The translations under genes were made by a program, and so were the position numbers. The notes beneath the pieces were generated by a model. The model searched no databases and was not told the DNA's origin. It worked only from the letters and a program-made list of their open reading frames with translations. Positions 24,150-31,942 of a stretch of 64,000 nucleotides of DNA are shown in pieces. How positions within the stretch are numbered: the first letter of the stretch is position 1; each line of letters opens with the position of its first letter. This DNA comes from CAWHYG01 sp963833505 (lineage in GTDB: Bacteria; Eisenbacteria; RBG-16-71-46; CAIMUX01), in NCBI GenBank assembly GCA_963833505.1, contig CAWHYG010000006.1, positions 558,001 to 622,000 on the forward strand, given 5' to 3'.

Positions 24150-25630
24150 CCACCTTGGGTCATCACGCCCAGGCGCTGATTGGGCCAGGGTTGACAGATC
24201 CGGGGAATGGGGAGCCATTGAGTCACCAGGCGTTTCCATCGGACGACCGTGAGCCGCGTCTTCTGACTTCGGCGGCGGAGACTCCGCCCCCATCGCCAGG
24301 ACACCGCGTTGCGGAAGGCCGAGAGGGCCGGTCCGTTTCGAGGCACCCCGTAATAGCGGTAGTGCCCGAGCAGGACCGTCCGCAGGTAGGCTCCTTGGTC
24401 CGGGACGGGGTCGTGCAGTCGCCTCCGGAGTTCGCTGCCGATCTCCTTGAGCTTCGCCTGCCACCGCTGGCGCATCGTCTGCCGCAGCACCGTGAACTTC
24501 CCCTGCCGGGTCTTCCCGCAGATGTGCGTGAAGCCAAGGAAGTTGAAGGTCGGGGGCTTCCCGTCCCCCCGATCGCGTCGGTTCTTCTCGGCGAAGCGAC
24601 CGAACTCGATCAGGCGGGTCTTTTCCGGGTGCAGCTCCAGCCCGAACTTTGCGAAGCGTTCGCGCAGCTCGACCAGGAACCGCTCGGCCACGTCTCGATG
24701 CTGGAACCCAACCACGAAGTCATCGACAAAACGCACCACGACCACGTCGCCGCGCGCTTGCTTCGTTCTCCATCGCTGGATCCACAGGTCGAGAGCATAA
24801 TGCAGGTAGACGTTGGCCAGGAGGGGACTGATCGACCCGCCCTGAACCGTGCCCACCCTCCCGGCGATGCGCTTCCCCTCCTCCAGCACGCCGGCCTTGA
24901 GCCACTTCAGGATCAAGCGCACGACCCGCTGGTCCGCGATCCGGTGCTCGATGAATTTCCGCAGCCATCCATGGTCGAGGGTATCGAAGAACGACCGGAT
25001 GTCGGCGTCGAGCACCCAGCTCACCTTCTTCCGTTCGATCCCGACCGTGAGTGCATCCAGCGCTTGATGCGGGCTGCGTCCCGGTCGGGAACCATAGGAA
25101 AATCCGAGGAAGTCGATTTCGTAGATGGCGTTCAACACCTCGACCACCGCACGCTGGACGATCTTGTCCTCCAGCGTCGGAACTCCGAGCGGCCGCTGCC
25201 GCCCGTCGGTCTTGGGGATGTACGCTCGCCGAACCGGCTTCGCCCGATACGCTCCTCGCTTCAGCCTTTCGGAAAGGTCTCGGAGGTTCTCTTCCAAGTT
25301 TTCCCCGTAGTGCTGCCAGGTCTCGCCGTCGATTCCTGCCGCCGCGTTCTTCTTCAGGGCGAAGTAGCCCGCGCGCAGTCGATCCACGTCGTAGACATGG
25401 TGCAGGAGCGTGGTGAACCGCTGTTTCCTGTCCTTTCTTGCCGCCTGTCGTACCCGCTCCAGTCCGCTGGGCACGCACTCCCGGCTCTGTGTCCGGTGCG
25501 TGTCGGCTTCGAGCGAGTTCCCCTTGGCCCGACCCCTTCCCTCCATCACCTCCGCCACCGGTCGCCCGGCACCGTTCGGCGACTTCCCCGGTACTACGGG
25601 TCGGTCCGACCTCCCACCTTCGTCCATCAT
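24134..25630 (-). CDS. ltrA: Group II intron reverse transcriptase/maturase
   Basis: Intron-encoded protein that folds the intron for splicing and copies it into DNA. From ATG 25630 it has 498 residues; an in-frame ATG at 25669 is possible but relatives begin near MMDEG. RT blocks are clear: YIPKTDGRQRPLGVPTLEDKIVQ (RT1-2), DADIRSFFDTLDH (RT3), TVQGGSISPLLANVYLHYALD (RT4) and the active site RFVDDFVVGF (RT5; FVDD in place of the usual YADD), then KTRLIEFGRF and FNFLGFTH. The thumb/maturase domain X ends GHYRYYGVPRN and PNQRLGVMTQGGSRMR. No HNH endonuclease domain follows, as in bacterial endonuclease-less introns. The ORF appears intact. Confidence 0.93.
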   Translation of the reverse strand: MMDEGGRSDRPVVPGKSPNGAGRPVAEVMEGRGRAKGNSLEADTHRTQSRECVPSGLERVRQAARKDRKQRFTTLLHHVYDVDRLRAGYFALKKNAAAGIDGETWQHYGENLEENLRDLSERLKRGAYRAKPVRRAYIPKTDGRQRPLGVPTLEDKIVQRAVVEVLNAIYEIDFLGFSYGSRPGRSPHQALDALTVGIERKKVSWVLDADIRSFFDTLDHGWLRKFIEHRIADQRVVRLILKWLKAGVLEEGKRIAGRVGTVQGGSISPLLANVYLHYALDLWIQRWRTKQARGDVVVVRFVDDFVVGFQHRDVAERFLVELRERFAKFGLELHPEKTRLIEFGRFAEKNRRDRGDGKPPTFNFLGFTHICGKTRQGKFTVLRQTMRQRWQAKLKEIGSELRRRLHDPVPDQGAYLRTVLLGHYRYYGVPRNGPALSAFRNAVSWRWGRSLRRRSQKTRLTVVRWKRLVTQWLPIPRICQPWPNQRLGVMTQGGSRMR

Positions 25631-26003
25631 CGGCGTGCGCCTTTCGGCTTCCCGATGCGGTCTGGGCATACCCTGCTTCCAGACGAGGGCGGGATCTCCC
25701 GGTTCCCATGCAAGGTGACTCCGAACGTGCTCAGGGCCTCTGACCGCGCGGGGTCCCTCGGCGTCTCGCCATGGCGACGCCCAGGGTGTGGCCTTCCGCT
25801 AACCTCCACAGCGTCGGCACCCCGAAGTGATTCATGGATTACGCGGTTCAATACCCGGCCCGCCCGTACCCCTGTCAACGCTTCACTCCCGGCCTCGCGG
25901 CCGACAGCGCATGACTCGGGGCCATCGTGGGTGGCTGGCCCTTCGATGTATGACTCTTTCATTCACTTCACCTCGCCGGTTTGACCGGCGCACGGAGGTC
26001 AGC

Positions 26004-27462
26004 ATGCCGATTCCCGGTTCTCGCCGTCATGGGGGCACGGGTTCATGCGTTCTGCTCTTGTTGCCCCTGCTTGCTGGATTCAACGCAGGCCCTGCACGAG
26101 CTGCGTCTGCGGACCCACTGTTTCCGGGGCCGACATTTGACACCGGCTCCGCCCCATCCTGCGTGGCGATCGGGGACTTCAACGGGGACGGCAAGCCGGA
26201 TCTGGCCGTGGCGGACGAGGGCTACTTTTAACTTTCCGGCCAACACGGTTTCGGTGCTGCTGGGCAACGGCAACGGCACTTACGCGACCAGGACGGACTA
26301 CGGAACCGGCTCCGCTCCGAGCTTCGTAGCAATCGGGGACTTCAACGGGGACGGCAAGCCGGATCTGGCCGTGGCGAACTCGAATTCCAGCACAGTGTCG
26401 GTGCTGCCAGGCAGGGGCGACGGGACCTTCGCGACCAGGACTGACTACGGAACCGGCGGCGAACCAATGTCCGTGGCCATCGGGGACTTCAACGGGGACG
26501 GACGGCCGGATCTGGCCGTGGCGAACGGGATTGACAACACGGTTTCGGTGCTGCTCAATCTCGGTCCCGGCTCCGGCTGCCTCCGTCCATTCACCGCTGC
26601 CTTCCCGGCCAATGGTGACTCCTTGCACACCACCCAGCCGGAGTTGCGTTGGCGGAGCACGCCCGGCTGCGCCGGCGCGGCGCGGTACACGGTGTTCTGG
26701 GAGCGCGGGCCGGGATTCACCAACGCCGACTCCGCCGCCGCAGGAGCGGACACGTTCTTCGTGTTCCCGCCCGACTCCTTGAAGACACGCCAGCTTTACT
26801 ACTGGCGCGTCGTGGCTCGCGATGGACAGGGCCATGCTGTGCGGTTGGATCCACAGGCGGGCAACTGGTTCTACATCATCGACGACAGCACGCCAGTGCT
26901 CTTGGAGCCGGCCGCGATGGCTCAGCCGGATGGGATCCTGGTTTCCTGGAGGATCGTTGACGGGACCGGTTTGACCGGGTTCAAGGTCTACCGGCGCGTC
27001 GACGGGGCGCAGGGAGCGGATGCCGAGTGGGCCTGCATCGCTCCGAGCGTTCCGAGCTGTGGTCAGTCCTGCCGGTACCTGGACGCCAGCGTCGATCCCG
27101 GGGTCCGGTACGACTACGAGGTCGAGGGCTTCGGGCCGACGGGCTCGGTCGGCCGGTTCGGCCCGGTGTCCGCGCAGGCGGCGGTTGTGAGTCTGGCGCT
27201 GCGCGTGCTGCCGAACCCCGGGACGGGAGTGATGAACCTGTCCCTGGGCTTGCCGAAGAGTGGCGACGTGACGCTTCGCGTCCTCGATTCCACGGGGCGC
27301 GAGATCGCGCGGGATGTCCTGCCCGGGTTAAAGGCCGGAGTGCGGCAGGAGCAATGGGACGTCCGGGACCGGCGGGGCCATCCGCTTCCGAGCGGCAGCT
27401 ACTACGTGCGGATGGAGGCGCCGTCCGGGCAGAAGACGGCCAGGTGGCTGGTGCTCCGATGA
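26004..27462 (+). CDS. Secreted FG-GAP repeat protein with FlgD-type C-terminal domain, one-base frameshift
   Basis: Exported surface protein of unknown role. It starts at ATG 26004, six bases after GGAGG, with a signal peptide (CVLLLLPLLAGF, cleavage near ARA-A). Three FG-GAP/VCBS repeats follow (VAIGDFNGDGKPDLAVA at about 26165, 26330 and 26480, with NTVSVLLGNGNGTYATR between), then a fibronectin-like region and a C-terminal FlgD-type Ig domain (VLPNPGTGVMNLSLGL, LRVLDSTGREIAR, GHPLPSGSYYVRMEA). The frame breaks in the T-run at 26225-26228: one T too many turns GYFNFPANTV into GYF-stop. Length is a multiple of three plus one, 485 residues if repaired. The intron also separates it from its own upstream region, so the gene may be silent. 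Confidence 0.72.
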
Positions 27463-27971
27463 GGGTGGCCTGAACCAGGCTCGAGGCCGCTTCTCCCCGG
27501 CGGGAGCGACCTCGAGTTCGGACTCCTTCCCCGGAGGCGGACCGCCCGCGCGGGGCTTCATCCAATTCGAATCCCCTCCTGCGGGATTCGCGTCCCGCGC
27601 AGACGCGCTCAGGGAAGAAGGCCAGCATCTCCCCCTTCCTCGAGATCTACCGTCACGGCAACGCCCTCGCGGTGGCGATGGACCTGACCGAGGGGGCGCC
27701 GCTTCTCCACTGGTACTACCTGGATGGCCGGCAGAGCGGCGGGAACGGGAGGCGTGCTGGTCGTCGACATCTCGACGCCGGCTTCTCCGCTCGTCGTCGG
27801 ACATTTCGCCACCGCGGCGTTGCCCCAGCGCATCGCAGTGTCGGGAACGCGCGCGTGCGCCACCGACGCCGCAGGATCCTGGCAAGCGGTCGAGCGAATG
27901 CGTATCCTTCAGGAGTCCAGTGGAGTTTTCGGATGGTGACCTCTTGGCCGCCGCCAGAAGGATGCAACGCG
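27463..27971 (+). pseudogene. LVIVD-repeat gene remnant and surrounding non-coding DNA
   Basis: Within this 509-base gap only a fragment is recognisable: about 27750-27875 (plus) reads GVLVVDISTPASPLVVGHF and LPQRIAVSGTRACATDAAG, which matches one LVIVD beta-propeller repeat of secreted proteins. There is no start with a ribosome site, no signal peptide and no further repeats in frame, so it appears to be a leftover of a deleted gene. The rest of the gap shows nothing I can name. Confidence 0.4.
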
Positions 27972-28923
27972 ATGGAACCCGGCTTGAAGGACCGCATCGA
28001 AACGGCCTCCCCGGAGCTGCAACCCTACCGCCGCCCGTTCCCCCAGGAGGAGCTTCTCAACCTCGCCCAGCGAGCACTCCGGATGTACAACCGCGCCATC
28101 GCGCGTTTCTCGATCCACGGAGACCGCGTCTTCTTCGACCCGGCGGAGTTTCCCTGGATCGGAAAGCTCGAGGCATCGTGGGTCACACTCCGCCGGGAGC
28201 TGGATGCGGTGATGGTCCGGCCGGAACGCATCCCCCGCTTCGCGGACATCTCGCCGGATCAGCAGCATCTCGGCTCCTCCGGCCCAGTGGCACACCTTCT
28301 TCCTTCGTGCCTACGGCGTGCGGGCGGACGAGAATTGCCGTCTTTGCCCGGAATCGGCGCGGATCATCGAGTCCATCCCCGAGATCCTGACGGCGTTCTT
28401 CTCCATTCTCCAGCCTCACACGCACATCAAGCCGCACCGCGGGCCGTTCGGCGGCATCCTGCGCCATCACCTCGGGATGATCGTGCCCGAGCCCAGGGCC
28501 GACTGCCGGATCCGCGTGGACCGGCAGACGACGATCTGGGAAGAAGGCAGAAGCCTCGTCTTCGACGATACCTACGAACATGAAGTCTGGAACGACACGA
28601 ACGGACAGAGGGTCGTGCTGTTCGTGGACTTCGAGCGGCCCATGGGGCCGTTTCTCCGCGGGCTCAACCGCGGGATGATCCGCCTCATCGCGCGCTCGGC
28701 CCTCGTGCAGGACGCGATCCGGCGCTATGAGGACTGGACCCGGAACGAGGCCGCGCGGAGGAACGCGGATGCGCGGGCCGGCATCCGGGGCAATGGACAT
28801 GAAACCGGCAGGGCCGAGACGGACAGGGACGGAACCGGCGGCCTCGGTCCCGACCGGCGCCGGGTCGGCATCGAATCGGAACGGCCCGGAACTTCCCGGC
28901 GCCAGCCGCCGAGCGGGGCTTGA
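27972..28923 (+). CDS. Aspartyl/asparaginyl beta-hydroxylase-like dioxygenase, one-base frameshift
   Basis: Fe(II)/2-oxoglutarate oxygenase family (jelly-roll). The N-terminal part (MEPGLKDRIETASPELQPYR, FPWIGKLEASWVTLRREL, FADISPDQQHL) and the C-terminal part (WHTFFLRAYGVRADENCRLCPES, ILQPHTHIKPHRGPFGGILRHHLGMIVP, FDDTYEHEVWNDT, RVVLFVDFERPM) are typical, with the iron-binding histidines in THIKPHRG and YEHEVWN. They are in different frames; one extra C in the run at 28283-28285 explains it, and removing it reads HLGSSGQWHTFF. 316 residues if repaired. The start at 27972 has AAGGA 10 bases upstream; ATG 27933 is an alternative. The C-terminal 60 residues are low complexity. Confidence 0.75.
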
Positions 28924-29106
28924 GCCGGAGAGAACTGCGCATCACGCCTCTTCGAGCGCCCTTGCGGAACGGCCTCCGAGCCCGCATCCCCCGCACCGCG
29001 GTGGCGATCCGCGCCGCGGCTTCGGCAGCGCGCTCCTCGATCTCGACCGTGATTCAGTCCGCCCGGCCGAGCCGAGCCCGGATCGTCACGATCATCCGGC
29101 CGGCTT

Positions 29107-31551
29107 CTACATGCGCGGAGAGAACCCCGTCGAGAGTTCCAGCACCGCGTTGAATCCGGGATCGAGCGCGTAGGCCTTGTACCGGCTGAGGAAGCTGGCG
29201 TACCGCCGGTTCGTCAGGTTCCGGATCGAGAGGTCCGCGGTGGTCCGCCGCCCCAGGATCAGGAACTCACCGCCGGCGGCCGAGCGGGCGACCAGGTATC
29301 CCGCGGTGGGCGTGTCGAACGGCGCCAGTCGCGTCTGCCTCGTGTCCGCCTCCGCGCCCAGCTCCACGTAGGGATGCTGCAGGATCCCGCGAGCGTGGCC
29401 CTCATAGCGCACGGTCGCGGTGGAACGAAGCGGAGGAATCCAGGGCAGAGGCTGTCCCGTCGTCGTGTTGTCGCCGCGAACGTAATCGGCGGTCAGGCGG
29501 AAGCCCAGTCCCCCGCGTCCCTTGACCTCGGACGTCAGCTCGAAACCGGCGAGGCGGGCGTCCCCTTGCGAGTAGACGTAGATGGGCAACCCCGACTGCG
29601 GGTCCCGCGATCCGGTGGGCCGCGAGTAGATGTAGTCCCGGATCAGGTTTACGAAACCGCTCGCCTCGGCCCGAATCTGACCGGTGTGGATCCGGAGCGC
29701 CAGGTCCAGATCGGCGGAGCGTTCCACCCGCAGCGCCGGGTCTCCCTGCAGGAAGGTCTGGCTGCCTTCGTCGGCCCCTTGCGTGAAGAGCTCCGCGCCG
29801 GACGGGGCGCGGAAGCCGCTCCCGAGGTTCATCACGGCCGCCGTCGAAGTACCCATCCTCCGGAGGATCCCCAGATTGGCCGTGACCGCGTGGTAGCCCC
29901 TCGATTGTTCGGCGAGATGGAACAGGCTGTCCGCCGGAGCGCCGAGGGCCCGGTGGTCGTAGCGGGCGCCCGCGGAAAGGTGCCACGGACCCGACTCGCC
30001 CTGCCCGAACGCATAGGCCCCGAGGTCGGTGGCATGGGATGACGGAAGCTGCGGACTCGCGCCGAAGGCGGAGAAGGCGTGGCGCGTCCAATTGAATCCG
30101 AGCACGCCCTTCATCAGCCCGGCGATGTCCTGATGCAGCCGGACGTCGCCGATCCAGGTGCCGGCCTTGAGGCCGTTGTCGACGTCGCTTTCCGGCGCGT
30201 CGCTCTGGTCGTACTCGCGGCGGTTGCTGTGCTCGTAGCTCAGGCTGAACTCGAGCCTCGACGCGCGCATCGGCCGGTTCACGGCCAGGCGGGCCAGATC
30301 CTCCGTGTTCCGCTGGAGCGGCGTGGAGCCGGCATCCGCCACGGGATCCGGATGGATCTCCAGCCGCTCGATCCGATGGGAGTAAGAGAAGTCGATCGAT
30401 CCGTTCTCGCCCCGCGAGCCGATCGCCGCGGATCCGGTGAGAGTGTGCGCGGCGCTGTTGCTCAGATCCCCGTCCGGCGTATGCAGGTCGCCCGTCCCCC
30501 GCGCCACCAGCGAGCCGCGGAAACCCAGCCCTTCGCGGGCGCCCTCGAGGATGACCGATCCGTCCCCCGCTCGATCATTGGTGCCGAAGGAGCCGGTCAC
30601 CTCCCCATCGGCCGTCGGCGGCCGGTTGAACGCGGTGGGAAGCTCCCGCGGCACGATGTTGATCACGCCGCCCAAGGCGTCCGATCCGTAGAGCACGCTG
30701 GCGGGCCCGCGGATCACCTCGATGCGCTCGGCGTCGTCGGTTTCGAGGCTCGGGCTGTCGTCGTCTCCGCCCGGGAGCGACTCGAGACGCTGTCCGCCGG
30801 AAACGATCAGCACCCGATCCGAACCCAGCCCGCGGATGACCGGTTTGCCGATGCCCGAGCCCGTGCTCAGGTCCCAGACTCCCGGCATCTGGCCGACCGT
30901 CTGCCCGATGCTGCCCCCTTGCGCCGTGCGCAGGCCGGCCCCCGCCAGGCTCGCCGTCGGCTGGGGGGACGTCAGAACGGCGGTCGGCAGCGGCGTGGCC
31001 GTGACCTGGATCGGCGCGATTTCCAGCAGCGACTCGCGGAGGGCGACGTCGAGGATGACGTTGGCGGTCGCCACCCGCACCTGGCGGACCTCGGGGCCGT
31101 AACCGATCCGCTGGAAGGAGATCTGCCAGACGCCGGGCGGAATCCGGTCCATCGAATAGTGCCCCGTCGTGCCCGTGATCGCGGATCGGCCCAGCTCCTC
31201 GATGGAAACATGCGCCTCGGGCACGGGGGCTCCGAGAGAGTCGGTCACCTGACCCGAGAGCGTGATGCCGCCGGCGGGATTCGTCTGGTTCGCTGCGCCG
31301 GCCCGGCCCGATGCGCCCGAAGATGCCAACGCGCCTCCCTGGCCCGATGAGCCCGCGCCCGCCGTTGGCGTGGTCTGTGTGCTGCTTCCTGAAGCGCCCG
31401 GCGGCGGCGTGGTCCCAGTGCTGCTTCCTGAAGCGCCCGGCGCCGGCGAGGCCGCAGCGTCCGGTGCGTGACAAAGGACGACGAGAATCACGATCGCGAT
31501 CAAGCAAGATCGATCCGGAAGGCGAAGGCGTAGTCCGCGTTGGAGTTTCAA
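29107..31551 (-). CDS. TonB-dependent outer-membrane receptor with carboxypeptidase-regulatory-like domain
   Basis: Outer-membrane transporter. From TTG 31551 (GGGAG upstream) it has 814 residues; a GTG at 31626 would add 25. A signal peptide (LIAIVILVVLCHAPDAAA) is followed by a low-complexity segment with a 13-residue repeat (GASGSST-TTP-P), a CarboxypepD_reg-like domain (ITLSGQVTDSLGAPVPEAHVSI, TGTTGHYSMDRIPPGVWQISF), a TonB-box-like/plug domain (QTVGQMPGVWDLSTG, KPVIRGLGSDRVLIVSGGQRLES, DAERIEVIRGPASVLYGSDALGGVINI) and a 22-strand-type barrel ending in FSPRM. The plug resembles vitamin/metal receptors, but the ligand is unknown. Convergent with the hydroxylase-like gene. Confidence 0.9.
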   Translation of the reverse strand: MKLQRGLRLRLPDRSCLIAIVILVVLCHAPDAAASPAPGASGSSTGTTPPPGASGSSTQTTPTAGAGSSGQGGALASSGASGRAGAANQTNPAGGITLSGQVTDSLGAPVPEAHVSIEELGRSAITGTTGHYSMDRIPPGVWQISFQRIGYGPEVRQVRVATANVILDVALRESLLEIAPIQVTATPLPTAVLTSPQPTASLAGAGLRTAQGGSIGQTVGQMPGVWDLSTGSGIGKPVIRGLGSDRVLIVSGGQRLESLPGGDDDSPSLETDDAERIEVIRGPASVLYGSDALGGVINIVPRELPTAFNRPPTADGEVTGSFGTNDRAGDGSVILEGAREGLGFRGSLVARGTGDLHTPDGDLSNSAAHTLTGSAAIGSRGENGSIDFSYSHRIERLEIHPDPVADAGSTPLQRNTEDLARLAVNRPMRASRLEFSLSYEHSNRREYDQSDAPESDVDNGLKAGTWIGDVRLHQDIAGLMKGVLGFNWTRHAFSAFGASPQLPSSHATDLGAYAFGQGESGPWHLSAGARYDHRALGAPADSLFHLAEQSRGYHAVTANLGILRRMGTSTAAVMNLGSGFRAPSGAELFTQGADEGSQTFLQGDPALRVERSADLDLALRIHTGQIRAEASGFVNLIRDYIYSRPTGSRDPQSGLPIYVYSQGDARLAGFELTSEVKGRGGLGFRLTADYVRGDNTTTGQPLPWIPPLRSTATVRYEGHARGILQHPYVELGAEADTRQTRLAPFDTPTAGYLVARSAAGGEFLILGRRTTADLSIRNLTNRRYASFLSRYKAYALDPGFNAVLELSTGFSPRM

Positions 31552-31928
31552 GCTGTTCGGTCTCCCGAATGGGTTTGGGAATGAGCGCGGCGTTGGGACG
31601 GCTGCATCGCGTGTCCCGATTGACACTAAACGGATCTCACGCGATTCGACAACGGGCGCTGCGGGAAAAAGATCTCCTTTGGGATCTCCTGATTTCCGCT
31701 GTATCAGGAGTTGGACCCCAGGAATCGGAACGCGGCCCGGGATTCCTCGCTGGAAGGGGCTTGACGATCATCGGCGCAGCGTCGGTTCCGAGCGGGTGGC
31801 CTGGCGATCATCCGCGCCGCGTCGGTTCCGAGCGGGTGGCTTGGCGATCATCCGCGCCGCGTCGGTCCGGCGCAGGTAGGCCGGTGATCGTCCGCGCGGA
31901 GTCGATCCCGAGCGGATGGCCCCGGCGA
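31552..31928. other. Gap upstream of the TonB receptor, mostly 40-bp repeats
   Basis: No gene is supported. The first 200 bases are the presumed promoter/leader of the TonB receptor, in which I do not see a clear promoter, and the rest is the tandem repeat at 31763-31942, whose last partial unit overlaps the 3' end of the next minus-strand gene. Confidence 0.5.
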
Positions 31929-31942
31929 TCATCCGCGTGGGA
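31763..31942. repeat. 40-bp tandem repeat, about 4.5 copies
   Basis: Units start at 31763, 31803, 31843, 31883 and 31923 (partial). The consensus core is GCGATCATCCGCGCCGCGTC followed by GGTTCCGAGCGGGTGGCC. Units 1 and 2 are nearly identical, later ones diverge. They are contiguous, so not CRISPR, and 40 is not a multiple of three, so not a protein repeat. The last unit contains the stop codon of the upstream minus-strand gene. Confidence 0.75.

Larger units (their letters stand above)
24077..25993 (-). mobile_element. Complete group II intron (1917 bp), antisense in the leader of the FG-GAP gene
   Basis: Both ends can be placed from the sequence. The 5' end is GTGCG at 25993-25989. An EBS1 candidate GGAGGTTA (25807-25800, minus) can pair over 8 positions, one a wobble, with the IBS1 bases TGACCTCC immediately before the 5' splice site (26001-25994). 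Domain V (24149-24117) and domain VI follow the reverse transcriptase; the bulged branch-point A at 24084 lies 7 bases before the 3' end, which reads GAC. The intron carries one maturase ORF in domain IV. Its insertion point is directly at the Shine-Dalgarno GGAGG of the plus-strand FG-GAP gene; because it lies in the opposite orientation it cannot be spliced from that gene's mRNA. Confidence 0.9.

Noticed and set aside
24134..25630. Retron or diversity-generating reverse transcriptase
   Set aside because: Domain X, domain V and VI and the EBS1-IBS1 pairing identify a group II intron; no template/variable repeat or msr-msd region is seen.
31763..31942. CRISPR array
   Set aside because: The repeats are contiguous with no unique spacers and no cas genes are nearby. 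The same holds for 16361-16480.
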